Part shown: piece by piece, positions 8,648 to 18,061 of the stretch | Numbering within the stretch: position 1 is the stretch's first letter | How the letters are laid out: every line of letters starts with the position of its first letter | Position numbers and translations under genes: made by a program | The notes under the pieces: generated by a model | Database searches by the model: none | What the model was told of the DNA's origin: nothing | The model's input: the letters and a program-made list of their open reading frames with translations, nothing else | NCBI RefSeq assembly: GCF_004801395.1 | Contig: NZ_SSOA01000010.1 | Location: 1-64,000, forward strand | From: Gillisella terrae | GTDB lineage: Bacteria; Pseudomonadota; Alphaproteobacteria; Rhizobiales; Rhizobiaceae | DNA length: 64,000 nucleotides | Reading direction: 5' to 3'

Positions 8648-8920
8648 ATGCAAATCTTCTCCTGCCCCTTCTGCGGGCCCCGCCCGGAATATGAATTTCA
8701 TTTTGGTGGCGATCAGGGCAACACCCGCCCTGAAGGGTTTGATGCCGTCAGCGCCGAACGCTGGTCAGATTATCTCAGCTTCCGCAACAATCCGAAGGGC
8801 ATGGCGCGCGAGATCTGGATGCATATGGTCTGCGGCGAACTCTTCGCCATGGAACGCGATACTGTGACCATGGCAGCAAAACCCGGCCTCGCCCTCGGAC
8901 CCCATGAGGCTGATGTATGA
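8648..8920 (+). CDS. soxD: Sarcosine oxidase delta subunit
   Basis: A 90-residue subunit starting MQIFSCPFCGPRPEYEFHFG. The CPFCG pair together with downstream His/Cys (MHMVCGE) matches the zinc site of SoxD. It is a structural subunit of heterotetrameric sarcosine oxidase. ATG 8648 lies 7 bp after the soxB stop, with GAGGAACCC as ribosome-binding site; its own stop overlaps the soxA start by 4 bp (ATGA), so translation is coupled. Confidence 0.95.
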   Translation: MQIFSCPFCGPRPEYEFHFGGDQGNTRPEGFDAVSAERWSDYLSFRNNPKGMAREIWMHMVCGELFAMERDTVTMAAKPGLALGPHEADV

Positions 8921-11754
8921 ACGCGAAAAGACTTCCCCACGGCGGCGAAATCGACCGAACCCGCCCCATCAGCTTCACATTTGATGGCAAGACGGTGTCC
9001 GGTTTCGAAGGTGATAGCCTCGCCTCCGCGCTGCTGGCTTCAGGCATCACCATATTGGGTCGCAGCTTCAAATATCGCCGTCCGCGCGGGCTTTTCGGTT
9101 TTGGTGTGGAAGAGCCCAATGTCTATGTGGATATCGAGCATCAGGGCAGCTTTCTGCTGAACCAGCGGGCAACGACAACGCTGGCAAGAAACGGCATGGC
9201 AGCGCGTGCCGTCAATGCCTCGCCGACGGCTGCCGCAGACCGAATGGGTTTCATCGACCGTTTCGCGCGCTTCATTCCCTCGGCTTTTTACTACAAGACC
9301 TTCATGTGGCCCAATTGGCACCTGTTTGAGCCGCGCATCCGCGAAATGGCCGGTCTTGGGCGCGTGAACCCGGACCATCAGGGGCCTGTTTCGGTCCAGG
9401 TGAACCATGTCTGCGATACCGTCATCGTTGGTGCGGGCCCTGCCGGGCTTGCAGCCGCGCTGATGCTGGCGGAGGCAGGCGAGAAAGTGCTGGTGGCCGA
9501 CGACGGTGTGCGTCCGGGCGGCAGCCTGCTGCATCGCGATGCCAAGATCGACGGCATGGCGGGGTTGGACTGGCTCTCTCGCACGCTTGCGCTATTGGCG
9601 GACCTCGGTGTACGCGTGTTGCCGCTGACGACCGCTTTCGGGCTTTACGATCATGGTCTGATTGCGCTGAACCAGCGCCACCGTGATGGCCGCGCCGATA
9701 CATTGTGGCGTCTGCGACCAAAACGGATTGTGCTGGCCGCCGGAGCCATCGAGCGGCCCATGCCTTTTGCAATGAATGACCTTCCCGGTATCCTGTCGGC
9801 GCAGGCAGGCCTTGCCTATCTGCGTCGGCATGCAATCCTGCCGGGGGAGCGGATCGTCGTTGCGAGCAACAATTCCACCGGCGTCGAAGTGGCGCGCGCC
9901 ATGGCCGAGGCCGGTGCGAATGTCACGCTGGTTGGCGAGACCGGCGAAACCTCAACCGACATCCGCCACATTCGGGGCCGGATCACGGCTGCGCGCGGTC
10001 GATCTGCTGTGCAATCCGTCATTCTCGACAATGGCGAGACCATTGCCACAGATTGCGTTCTCGTATCCGGCGGCTTCTCACCCACCATTCATCTTTATGC
10101 CCAGGCGAGAGGAAAGCTCAGGTTCGAGGAAGCCACAGCCGCTCTCGTCCCGGATGCCGAGATTCCCGGCGTGACGGTCGTGGGCGGCGCTGTCGGGCAT
10201 TTCACGCTGGCGGAGGCCTTTGCTGCCTTGCCGCAGGCGCTTGCCGTTGATGCCGCACCCCCGGTTGCTGCGCCACAATCCTACACGATAACACCAGCCT
10301 GGCCAGATCCGAACATGAAGGGTCGTGTCTGGATTGATTATCAGCACGATGTCACGACAAAGGATGTAGCGTTAGCTGTGCGAGAGAATTTCGTCTCCGT
10401 CGAGCATCTGAAGCGTTACACCACTCTGGGCATGGCAACCGATCAGGGCAAGACGTCGAACCTGAACGGTCTGGCCCTCATGGGTGCCTTGACGGGGCGC
10501 ACAATACCCGAGGTCGGCACGACGACCTATCGTCCCCCCTTCACGCCGGTGCCCTATTCGAGCTTTGCCGGTTTGCGTGGTGGCCAGCGCATGGAACCCC
10601 TGCGCCGACTTGCACTTGAGCCAGAGCATCGCGCCCTTGGGGCAACGCTCGGCGAGTACGGTGGATGGCTGCGACCCGTTCGTTATGGAAGCGACCACAG
10701 TGCTATTCTGGCAGAAGCGCAAACGGCCCGCCGCTCCGTCGGGCTCTTCGATGCCACACCGCTCGGCAAGATCGATGTGATCGGGCCGGATGCGGCAGAA
10801 TTTCTCGACTTCATCTATTACAATTCCATTCCCTCGATGAAGCCCGGCACCTGCCGTTACGGTTTCATCCTCAACGAGAGCGGTATCGTCTATGACGATG
10901 GCGTTCTGGTGCGGTTGACCGAAGACCATTTTATCGTGTCCTGCTCTTCCTCGCATGTGGCAAGCGTTCACGCCATGCTGGAAGAATGGCGGCAGGATCG
11001 TTTTGCCAAACGCAAGATTTTCATTCATAATTCGACTGCCGAAAGCGCAACCGTGACCGTGACAGGGCCGCTTGCCCGCCGGGTGATTGAAGACGCGGGC
11101 ATCGATGTTTCGCTTGACGATACCGTATTTCCGCACATGACCACTGTCTGGGGCCGTTTTGGTCAGGCGCGACTGCGGGCAACCCGCGTCAGCTTTACCG
11201 GCGACCGATCCTACGAGCTCTCGATCCGGCAGGATCTGGTCGGGCCACTATGGAAAGCTCTGGAAGAAAGCGTGCACCGGGCCGGTGGTGTGCCCATCGG
11301 CATTGAGGCCGTGATGATGTTACGCGCCGAAAAGGGCTTCATCGTGATCGGCAAAGACACCGACGGCATGACCCGACCGATGAACCTCGGCATATCGGGG
11401 CCGTTGCACAAGAAGAAGGCTGAGTTCGTCGGCAAACGCTCTCTCCTTACGGAGGAGGCGCAGCGAGCTGACCGCATGCAACTGGTCGGACTGGTACCAG
11501 CCGACGGGAAAGGCCTTCTCCCAACGGGTGCGCATGGGATTGATGTCAGTTCCGGCGCAATACGCTCGATCGGCTATGTCACCTCGAGCTATCCGGGCGT
11601 TGCGGTCGATCACCCCATCGCGCTCGGGCTCATTGAACGCGGTGCAGCGCGCATCGGCGACGAGATTGACATCCAGCATCTCGGTGAACGCCGCAAGGCC
11701 CGGATCACATTGCCATGCGCCTTCGATCCCAAGGGAGAACGCCTCTATGCTTGA
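8917..11754 (+). CDS. soxA: Sarcosine oxidase alpha subunit
   Basis: The 945-residue large subunit. Residues 1-95 form a ferredoxin-like Fer2_4 domain (FTFDGKTVSGFEGDSLASAL), about 165-470 an NAD-binding/pyridine-nucleotide-disulphide-oxidoreductase fold (DTVIVGAGPAGLAAALMLAE) and about 580-945 a GcvT-like folate-binding domain that passes the methyl-derived C1 unit to tetrahydrofolate as 5,10-methylene-THF. Length matches the family (~960-1000 residues). It overlaps soxD by 4 bp and soxG by 8 bp. Confidence 0.95.
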   Translation: MNAKRLPHGGEIDRTRPISFTFDGKTVSGFEGDSLASALLASGITILGRSFKYRRPRGLFGFGVEEPNVYVDIEHQGSFLLNQRATTTLARNGMAARAVNASPTAAADRMGFIDRFARFIPSAFYYKTFMWPNWHLFEPRIREMAGLGRVNPDHQGPVSVQVNHVCDTVIVGAGPAGLAAALMLAEAGEKVLVADDGVRPGGSLLHRDAKIDGMAGLDWLSRTLALLADLGVRVLPLTTAFGLYDHGLIALNQRHRDGRADTLWRLRPKRIVLAAGAIERPMPFAMNDLPGILSAQAGLAYLRRHAILPGERIVVASNNSTGVEVARAMAEAGANVTLVGETGETSTDIRHIRGRITAARGRSAVQSVILDNGETIATDCVLVSGGFSPTIHLYAQARGKLRFEEATAALVPDAEIPGVTVVGGAVGHFTLAEAFAALPQALAVDAAPPVAAPQSYTITPAWPDPNMKGRVWIDYQHDVTTKDVALAVRENFVSVEHLKRYTTLGMATDQGKTSNLNGLALMGALTGRTIPEVGTTTYRPPFTPVPYSSFAGLRGGQRMEPLRRLALEPEHRALGATLGEYGGWLRPVRYGSDHSAILAEAQTARRSVGLFDATPLGKIDVIGPDAAEFLDFIYYNSIPSMKPGTCRYGFILNESGIVYDDGVLVRLTEDHFIVSCSSSHVASVHAMLEEWRQDRFAKRKIFIHNSTAESATVTVTGPLARRVIEDAGIDVSLDDTVFPHMTTVWGRFGQARLRATRVSFTGDRSYELSIRQDLVGPLWKALEESVHRAGGVPIGIEAVMMLRAEKGFIVIGKDTDGMTRPMNLGISGPLHKKKAEFVGKRSLLTEEAQRADRMQLVGLVPADGKGLLPTGAHGIDVSSGAIRSIGYVTSSYPGVAVDHPIALGLIERGAARIGDEIDIQHLGERRKARITLPCAFDPKGERLYA

Positions 11755-12274
11755 TCGTTCCAAATTCTGGTCCGCCGCAACAACCGTTGGCACCATTACC
11801 CGTTCACCTGCAATGACTGTGGAGGTTTTGCCTGCAATACCTCAGGTTATGATCAGCGGCGATTTCGCCAACGCAATGGCACGTTTCGATTTTCCTGCGC
11901 CGGTTGGCCTGCTCGCGCAAGCGAAAGGCGAACGCTACAGTCTTCGGCTTGCAAGAAACCGCATTCTGGTTGTCGGGCTTGACCTGACCGCAGAGCCGCA
12001 AAGCTGGCTTGACGGCATGGCGATGAGTTCCATGACCGGCGCGCTTGCCGTCATCGAAATTTCCGGCACGGCACGGATGGAGCTTGTTGCTCGCGGAACA
12101 GCAATCGACCCCGAAAGTGCCAGTCCCTGCGCTGCATTGCATTTTGCCGGTGTCAATTCGATCCTTTACAAATATGATGACCGTCTGCGACTGCATTTTG
12201 ATCGTGGTCTTGTCAGCTATATGGCAGACTGGATTGTCGCAAACGATATACCCGGATCAAAATCAGCCTTGTGA
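11747..12274 (+). CDS. soxG: Sarcosine oxidase gamma subunit
   Basis: A 175-residue subunit beginning MLDRSKFWSAATTVGTITRS, related to the GcvT/YgfZ fold and needed for assembly of the sarcosine oxidase heterotetramer. ATG 11747 lies inside the end of soxA (8-bp overlap) after an AAGGGAG ribosome-binding site at 11730-11736. It is the last gene of the sox operon; no glyA, purU or folate genes follow, unlike many sox loci. Transcription probably ends at the palindrome 12447-12484. Confidence 0.9.
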   Translation: MLDRSKFWSAATTVGTITRSPAMTVEVLPAIPQVMISGDFANAMARFDFPAPVGLLAQAKGERYSLRLARNRILVVGLDLTAEPQSWLDGMAMSSMTGALAVIEISGTARMELVARGTAIDPESASPCAALHFAGVNSILYKYDDRLRLHFDRGLVSYMADWIVANDIPGSKSAL

Positions 12275-12621
12275 GGGTTCGCAAGGGCATTGTTGCATCA
12301 ATCGGATTCAAGTGGAAATAAGCCTATCCACGGGATCTTTCATCCACCACTCTTGAACTCGGGCAACCGAGGTCAATCATCCCGTTGAAACCATGGACGC
12401 CAATCTTGGCTTCTGTATTCTGAATTATGCAGCAGATTAAAAGTGTTACAGCACCGGGCACCATATATGGTGCCCGGTGCTGTATGCTATAGACCACAAG
12501 ATGAACCAGCCCAGATGGCCCCGTCGTGCGCTTCTTTGACGGCAATACAAAATATGCGAAGGTCAAAAACCGTCGCCTGCTATCAATAACCGGGGGATCG
12601 ACGCAACAAAGCCTCTGCGGA
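12275..12621. other. 347-bp convergent intergenic region
   Basis: Between the convergent soxG and TRAP binding-protein genes. Apart from the repeat/hairpin at 12421-12486 I see no gene, promoter or conserved element. Confidence 0.6.
12421..12486. repeat. Mosaic repeat with a 38-bp perfect palindrome, probable bidirectional terminator
   Basis: A TGAATTATGCAGCAGATTAA module is followed by a perfect palindrome at 12447-12484, left arm TACAGCACCGGGCACCATA. The stem differs from other copies (CGTCCTTTGTGCG type) but both arms changed together. It lies between convergent operons and could terminate both. Confidence 0.8.
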
Positions 12622-13596
12622 TCACTTCTGGGTGGCGAGGATGGCATTCACCACGGCGTCGCCATTCTGCGCAATGTAACCATCCCAGACCGGCTTGACA
12701 GCAGCCTGGAAGGCCGCAGCGTCGACATCCGTGTTGACCTTCGTGCCAGAAGCCTGCAACTCCGCGATCATTGAGGCCTCCTTCTCTTGGGCCAGCTTGC
12801 GCTGCATGGCCACGGCCTCTGCCGCCACCTCGAGGACCACCTTCTGCTCATCAGCGGTCAAACCGTTGAACTTTGCGTTATTCATGGCAAGCGCCAGCGC
12901 GGAATAGGCATGTTGCGTGAGGCTCAGATACTTCTGAACTTCATTGAACTTGAAGGACAGGACAATGCCAATCGGATGATCCTGGGCGTCAACCACGCCC
13001 GTCTCAAGCGCAGTATAAAGCTCGGCGACCGGCAATTGTGTCGGGTTGGCACCGAGAGCCGCAAACATGTCGTTCAAGGCCTTGGAATTGTTAACGCGCA
13101 TGTTGAGCCCGGCAACATCAGCCGGCACGCGGATCGGGCCGCGATTGTTGGTCATATTGCGGTAGCCGTTTTCTGGATAGCCGAGCATTTTCAGGCCATG
13201 CTGGGTGAACTGGGCAGAAACCCCCTGGCCGACCTCTCCATCCAGAACCTTGTAGGCAAGATTCCGGTTCGGAAACATGAAGGGCAGCTCAAAGGCTCCG
13301 GCATCAGGCACCAATCCGGTCAGGTTGTTAAGGCCTGTCATGACAATATCAATGATGCCGGATCGGGCACCGTCAATCATCGCCTGATCGTTACCAAGCT
13401 GGCCCTGCGGGAAAATGGTGACCTTGACCGAGCCGTTCGTGCGCGCTTTGACCTGCTCCTTGAAGAACACGGCGAGAGTCTGCTGCAAATCCGTGTCGGG
13501 CGCAGCATGGGCCAGTTTCAGTTCGGTCTCGGCATGGGCCGAAACGCCGCTAAAGACGATTGCAGTTGCCAGTCCAAGCAGTTTCAAGATTTTCAT
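12622..13596 (-). CDS. TRAP transporter substrate-binding protein, DctP family
   Basis: A 324-residue periplasmic binding protein with a signal peptide (MKILKLLGLATAIVFSGVSAHAE). The mature part has the DctP pattern: LKLAHAAPDTDLQQTLAVFF, a conserved arginine segment GLNMRVNNSK that usually binds the substrate carboxylate, and ELYTALETGVVDAQD. It is the last gene of a Q-M-P operon, 27 bp after dctM. The substrate is probably a carboxylic or sugar acid, because TRAP systems need a carboxylate and the divergent regulator is LacI-type; identity unknown. Confidence 0.9.
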   Translation of the reverse strand: MKILKLLGLATAIVFSGVSAHAETELKLAHAAPDTDLQQTLAVFFKEQVKARTNGSVKVTIFPQGQLGNDQAMIDGARSGIIDIVMTGLNNLTGLVPDAGAFELPFMFPNRNLAYKVLDGEVGQGVSAQFTQHGLKMLGYPENGYRNMTNNRGPIRVPADVAGLNMRVNNSKALNDMFAALGANPTQLPVAELYTALETGVVDAQDHPIGIVLSFKFNEVQKYLSLTQHAYSALALAMNNAKFNGLTADEQKVVLEVAAEAVAMQRKLAQEKEASMIAELQASGTKVNTDVDAAAFQAAVKPVWDGYIAQNGDAVVNAILATQK

Positions 13597-13623
13597 GTTC
13601 AGGCTCCTCCCTGTTGTGAAGTC

Positions 13624-14904
13624 TCAGCCGCCAAGAAACTTGGCGGGACCGGTAATGAGTTGGGGAAATATGATGAACAGTCCGAGCAAAACGGCATAGG
13701 CGAGCAGGAACGGTATCACACCGCGCACGGCCGCGCTCATCGGGACGCGTCCAACCCCGCAGATGACGTTGAGAACGGTCCCGACCGGAGGTGTCAAAAG
13801 GCCGATCGAGCAATTGAGAATGAACATCAGCCCGAAATAAACCGGATCAATGCCCGCCATCTTCACGACCGGCATGAACAGCGGCACCAGGATCAGAACG
13901 GTCGGAGACAGATCCATCACCATCCCGACCGCAAGTACGATCAGCATGATCACCAGCATCAGAAGTCTCGGGCTGTCGACCAGCGGTTGCAGCGTTTCAG
14001 CAAGCTGCTGAGGCAATTGGGCGACCGTGATCAGCCAGGCGGCAACCATGGCGGCACCGACCAGGAACATGACCATGGCTGTCGACCGGCACGCCGTCAC
14101 CAGCACTTCAAGAAGGATCTTCGAATTCAGGGCACGATAGACGAAGGTGGACACGATGATTGCATAGACAGCGGCAACGACGGCGGCCTCGGTCGGCGTG
14201 AAGGCACCTGAACGAATGCCGCCAATGATGATAACCGGCAGCAGCAATGCCCAGATACCGTCTTTCAGCGCGGCCAGCCGTTCCTTGCCGCTCGCCTTCG
14301 GCAGCGTGTCGATCTGCTCGTTGCGCATGATGAAGGACCAGACTGCCATCAGCGTCAGCCCCATCATCAGTCCCGGCGCGATGCCCGCCATAAACAGTTT
14401 GGCGATTGAGATATTGCCGGCGACACCAATCAGGATCAGTGGCAGGGACGGAGGAATAATCGGCGCGATGATGCCCCCGGAAGCCAACAGGCCGAGACTG
14501 CGCCCTTCCGGGTAACCGGCCTTTCGCATCATGGGATAGAGGATCGCCACCAGGGCTGCGGCATCCGCAACCGCCGAGCCGGATAGCCCAGCCAGAACGA
14601 TGGCGGTCAGGATAGCGACATAGCCAAGGCCACCACGCTTGTGCCCGACAAGTGTCATCGCAAGACGAACGATACGTTCCGACAGTCCGCCTTTGGACAT
14701 CACCTCCCCGGCCACAAGGAAGAAGGGGATGGCGAGCAGGGGGAAGCTGTCGACTCCATTGATCAGACCCTGTGCCAATATATCAGGGCTGAACGTACCC
14801 AGATGCAACATCAGGGCCATGGCGGAAAGCAGCAGGGCGAAAGCGACAGGGAGACCGGCAAGGATCGCGACGATCAGAACGCCGAGAAAGAGGATCAGAG
14901 TCAT
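13624..14904 (-). CDS. TRAP transporter large permease, DctM family
   Basis: A 426-residue, about 12-helix Na+-coupled permease with the family motifs LLAIPFFLVAGEVM, GLSGSAVADAAALV and LTPPVGTVLNVICGVGR. Its start overlaps the DctQ stop by 4 bp (ATGA), so the two are translationally coupled. It is paralogous to the DctM at 34023-35300 and has the same gene order, but the sequences are clearly diverged. Confidence 0.95.
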   Translation of the reverse strand: MTLILFLGVLIVAILAGLPVAFALLLSAMALMLHLGTFSPDILAQGLINGVDSFPLLAIPFFLVAGEVMSKGGLSERIVRLAMTLVGHKRGGLGYVAILTAIVLAGLSGSAVADAAALVAILYPMMRKAGYPEGRSLGLLASGGIIAPIIPPSLPLILIGVAGNISIAKLFMAGIAPGLMMGLTLMAVWSFIMRNEQIDTLPKASGKERLAALKDGIWALLLPVIIIGGIRSGAFTPTEAAVVAAVYAIIVSTFVYRALNSKILLEVLVTACRSTAMVMFLVGAAMVAAWLITVAQLPQQLAETLQPLVDSPRLLMLVIMLIVLAVGMVMDLSPTVLILVPLFMPVVKMAGIDPVYFGLMFILNCSIGLLTPPVGTVLNVICGVGRVPMSAAVRGVIPFLLAYAVLLGLFIIFPQLITGPAKFLGG

Positions 14905-15392
14905 TCTTGGATATCCTCCGGAAGGCGGGCATCAATGCTCATGGGATCAATGAAACGAACGATGGCAATCGAAGCCATCAGAACCGCTGACACGACGCCA
15001 GCAAGATAGAAGAGGCCTGACGGCAGGCCGGTGAGCGGCGATATATTCTTCCAATTTGCCAAGGTCTGGTTGAGCGCACCGATGAACAGCATGACGACGG
15101 CGACAAGCACCACGATCCAGCAAAGGCGGCGCAGGATCGGCACGGCCCTTGGCATCAGTGCCTCGGAGAACTCGGCCACGGCCAGATGCTCCCCGCGTCG
15201 CAAAACGACGGCGGCGCCCAGCATGACAATCCAGACGAACCACAACCGCGCCAGTTCGACGGACTGACGTATGCCGGATGAGAAACCATAGCGCAGGACG
15301 ACATTGGCAAAAACGAGAGCAATCATGGCAGCGAGGATCACCGCCATCAGAATGTCGATAATCGACCAGATTACGTCAATAAGGCGTCGCAT
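14901..15392 (-). CDS. TRAP transporter small permease, DctQ family
   Basis: A 163-residue four-helix protein with the DctQ signature VELARLWFVWIVMLGAAVVLRRGEHL. It pairs with DctM to form the membrane part of the importer. First gene of the TRAP operon, it starts 82 bp from the divergent LacI gene; the operators at 15425-15470 lie between them. Confidence 0.92.
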   Translation of the reverse strand: MRRLIDVIWSIIDILMAVILAAMIALVFANVVLRYGFSSGIRQSVELARLWFVWIVMLGAAVVLRRGEHLAVAEFSEALMPRAVPILRRLCWIVVLVAVVMLFIGALNQTLANWKNISPLTGLPSGLFYLAGVVSAVLMASIAIVRFIDPMSIDARLPEDIQE

Positions 15393-15424
15393 GAGATCCT
15401 CCTCCCCGAAGTCCCGTTGCGTTT

Positions 15425-15470
15425 AACCCATCGATGGGTTATCGTTAACCCAAATTGGTATCGATAACAT
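15425..15470. promoter_or_regulatory. Cluster of LacI-type operators between the TRAP operon and its regulator
   Basis: Three elements lie between divergent genes: AACCCATCGATGGGTT (15425-15440, perfect 16-bp palindrome), overlapping GGGTTATCGTTAACCC (15436-15451, near-perfect), and TATCGATAACAT (15459-15470). The last 12-mer recurs exactly at 36515-36526 inside the promoter of the sugar ABC operon. Central ATCGAT/CG palindromes are typical LacI-family operators. Confidence 0.75.
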
Positions 15471-15474
15471 TTCC

Positions 15475-16512
15475 ATGAGTCAAGCCCCGCATTTAACCCG
15501 CACCATCACGATCGCCGATGTGGCCAAGGCCGCCGGCGTCAGCAGCATGACCGTCTCGAAAGTGCTGCGTGGAACAGGCCGTATCGCCAGTGAAACACGG
15601 GATCGGGTATCCCGTATCGCTGAAGAACTGGGCTATGTTCCAAACCGCCTGGCTGGCTCCCTGTCTTCGCAGACGAGCTCGCTGATCGGGATTGTCATTC
15701 CCTCCATAGGCGATCAGGTGTTCGCTGGTGTGTTGGCTGGGATTAATGAGGTTCTTAACGACAAGGGATACACCGCTTTCATCGGCGAGAGCTTCTTCGA
15801 CCCAGAAAACGAACTTCGCATCGTGCACATGATGCTGACGATGAAGCCGGCTGCCCTCATCCTTACCGGAGGTATTGCGCGTGACGAACGGACCAAACGT
15901 CTCCTTCGTCACTCTGGCATTCGTGCTGTACACTTGTGGGATGGCGACAATCCAGACCTTGATGTAACAGTTGGCCTCTCTCATTTGAACGCAGGCAGGC
16001 TGGCAGCTGAGTGTTTCATCAATGCGGGCCTGACCCGTTGCGCCTATGTCGGATCTCAACTGTCCCGGGATCTTTGTGCGGCCACAAGGTTTGAGGGCTA
16101 CAGGCGCTCATTGGCCATACATGGCGCTAGCCTACAGCTAAGTGCAGATCCGCACCTGCCCCGGAATACGGAGACCGGCTATACCTTGACGAAATCGCTC
16201 ATCGCCCGAGGAGAAATGCCACAGGCAATTCACTACCTCAACGATGCCATGGCAATCGGTGGCCTGCGCTACCTGCTTGAGGCCGCGGTTAGCGTTCCCC
16301 AAAATGTCTCGGTCAATAGTTTCAACGGAACAGCGCTTTTGCATTCACTCACAACACGCCTGACCACTATTGAGGTGCCCTTATTGGAGATTGGCCGCCG
16401 GGCGGCAGTCGCTGCACTCGCCCCCTCCGAGTTGCTTTCAGGGAGCTCGGTAGAGCTGATCGATATTGGCCTGATCGAAGGCAACACCGTACGCGCCAAA
16501 CAAGAGACTTGA
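15475..16512 (+). CDS. LacI-family transcriptional regulator (GntR/IdnR-like)
   Basis: A 345-residue LacI-type repressor: HTH TIADVAKAAGVSSMTVSKVL at residues 10-29, hinge region, then the periplasmic-binding-like core starting SSLIGIVIPSIGDQVFAGVL. It most resembles gluconate-type LacI regulators. It is divergent from the DctQMP operon with three palindromic operators in the 82-bp gap, so it likely represses both. The same half-operator is found 21 kb away before the sugar ABC operon, where no LacI gene is present. ATG 15475 is the first credible start. Confidence 0.9.
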   Translation: MSQAPHLTRTITIADVAKAAGVSSMTVSKVLRGTGRIASETRDRVSRIAEELGYVPNRLAGSLSSQTSSLIGIVIPSIGDQVFAGVLAGINEVLNDKGYTAFIGESFFDPENELRIVHMMLTMKPAALILTGGIARDERTKRLLRHSGIRAVHLWDGDNPDLDVTVGLSHLNAGRLAAECFINAGLTRCAYVGSQLSRDLCAATRFEGYRRSLAIHGASLQLSADPHLPRNTETGYTLTKSLIARGEMPQAIHYLNDAMAIGGLRYLLEAAVSVPQNVSVNSFNGTALLHSLTTRLTTIEVPLLEIGRRAAVAALAPSELLSGSSVELIDIGLIEGNTVRAKQET

Positions 16513-16550
16513 TTGCCGGCCCTCATGACACAGTGTGTTGCAGTCTCTCC

Positions 16551-16657
16551 GCTGCATAATTGCCTGAGTCAAAATCGCTTTCTGGCGAAAATTATATTGA
16601 AGATTGAGAGCGTTACAGCCTCCTTTTGCGCGCTACAGAGGGTAAAAGCCGCTATAA
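16551..16657. repeat. Degenerate mosaic palindromic repeat
   Basis: A decayed copy: CTGCATAATTGCCTGA, then AAAATTAT, then GAGAGCGTTACAGCCTCCTT and a broken right arm near GCCGCTATAA. It lies between the LacI gene and the orphan binding protein. Confidence 0.65.
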
Positions 16658-16788
16658 AGGAAAGCATGGACATAACTGGCCGAGGTCAATAAAAGGCCCG
16701 CTAGGGCCGCATTGAAGACAAGCAGAGCTTTCATCGAACACGGTGGTGTTTCGAACCCAGTCAGACGGCCAATAAGGGAGACAAGACA

Positions 16789-17904
16789 ATGAGAAGACTT
16801 TTGATCGCAGGCGCAGCACTCGGTATGCTCACCGCAACCGGCGCACGGGCGGATGATTTGACGATCGCCGTGGCCGGACCGCTGACCGGACCGCTTGCGA
16901 CAATCGGAGACCAATTGAAGCAGGGCGCGCAGGCGGCCGCCGACGCCATCAACGCCAAGGGCGGGGTTCTCGGTCGAAAGATCAAGCTTCAGCTTGAAGA
17001 CGACCAGTGCGATCCCAAACAGGCCGTTTCAGTGGCAAACCGCATCGTCGCCAGCGGCGTGCAATTCGTGGACGGCCATGCTTGCTCCGGCTCCAGTATT
17101 CCGGCCTCGGCCGTCTACGCCGACAATGGCACACTGATGATGACCCCTGCTTCGTCGAATCCGGCGCTGACCGACCAGGCCGCCGAGAAGGGCTGGAATA
17201 ACATCCTGCGCCTTTACACACGTGATGATGCGCAAGGGGAATTTATCGGTCCGTGGATTGCCAAGCAATACGCTGGCAAGAATGTTGCTGTCTTGAACGA
17301 CAAGACCGCCTACGGCAAGGGCGTTGCCGATGCCGTTAAGAAAACCATGAATGCCGCGGGTCTCACAGAGGTCATGTATGAAGGCATTAATGCGGGTGAA
17401 AAGGATTATTCGGCACTGGTGGCAAAGCTGAAGAACGCCAAGGTGGAGGTGGTTTATTTCGGCGGATATCATCCAGAGGCTGGCCTGATCCTGCGTCAGG
17501 CGGCAAGCATTGGCTACAAGTTCCAGCTCATCATGCCAGATTCGATTGCTTCGCCGGAGTTCTGGCAGGTGGTTGGCAGCGCGGGCGAGGGCACGCTTTT
17601 CGTATTCCCTTCCGATCCGCAAGGAAAGCCTGAAGCGAAGGAGGCCGTGGCCAAGATCACGGCTGGTGGTTTCAAGCCTGAGGGCTTCACCCTCTTCTCC
17701 TACGCCGTTGTTCAGGCCATCTCCGAAGGCATTGCCCGCGCCGGAACAGATGATCCGACCAAGGTGGCCGCAGCGCTCAAGGATGGAAAGCCGATCGACA
17801 CCGTTATCGGATCCGTCGCCTTCGATCAGAAGGGCGACCTCAAGAACGCCCGCTATGACATCAACCGGTGGAGCAACGGCACCTACGCTCCCATCCCGCA
17901 ATAA
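16789..17904 (+). CDS. Branched-chain amino-acid-type ABC transporter binding protein (LivK/BraC-like), orphan
   Basis: A 371-residue periplasmic protein with signal peptide MRRLLIAGAALGMLTATGARA, then DDLTIAVAGPLTGPLATIGDQL typical of LivK (Peripla_BP_6 fold). Two cysteines (DDQCDPKQ, GHACSGSS) match the conserved disulphide of LIV-binding proteins. GGGAG lies ahead of ATG 16789. No LivHMGF genes follow; a terminator at 18009-18039 ends the transcript, so the protein must serve a permease encoded elsewhere or the rest of the operon was lost. Confidence 0.9.
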   Translation: MRRLLIAGAALGMLTATGARADDLTIAVAGPLTGPLATIGDQLKQGAQAAADAINAKGGVLGRKIKLQLEDDQCDPKQAVSVANRIVASGVQFVDGHACSGSSIPASAVYADNGTLMMTPASSNPALTDQAAEKGWNNILRLYTRDDAQGEFIGPWIAKQYAGKNVAVLNDKTAYGKGVADAVKKTMNAAGLTEVMYEGINAGEKDYSALVAKLKNAKVEVVYFGGYHPEAGLILRQAASIGYKFQLIMPDSIASPEFWQVVGSAGEGTLFVFPSDPQGKPEAKEAVAKITAGGFKPEGFTLFSYAVVQAISEGIARAGTDDPTKVAAALKDGKPIDTVIGSVAFDQKGDLKNARYDINRWSNGTYAPIPQ

Positions 17905-18008
17905 AGCGAGGCGCTTGCGACTTTGGACACCAACGGGCGTTCCGCAGCGCTGGGGTTCATATCAGCAAGAAGACCGATGCGTCGCTTATCGGCAAATCGG
18001 TAGATTAG

Positions 18009-18039
18009 GGCCGGCCACTCTGCGTGGTCGGTCTTTGTT
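18009..18039 (+). terminator. Rho-independent terminator after the LivK-like gene
   Basis: GGCCGGCCAC pairs with GTGGTCGGTC (10 positions, two G-T wobbles), loop TCTGC, followed by TTTGTT. Confidence 0.75.
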
Positions 18040-18061
18040 ACAGCCGCGACATCGCAGCTTT

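Noticed and set aside
12787..14211. A 474-codon plus-strand frame opposite the TRAP genes
   Set aside because: Antisense to DctP and DctM, spans two genes, low-complexity His/Asp/Gln-rich tail; not a gene.
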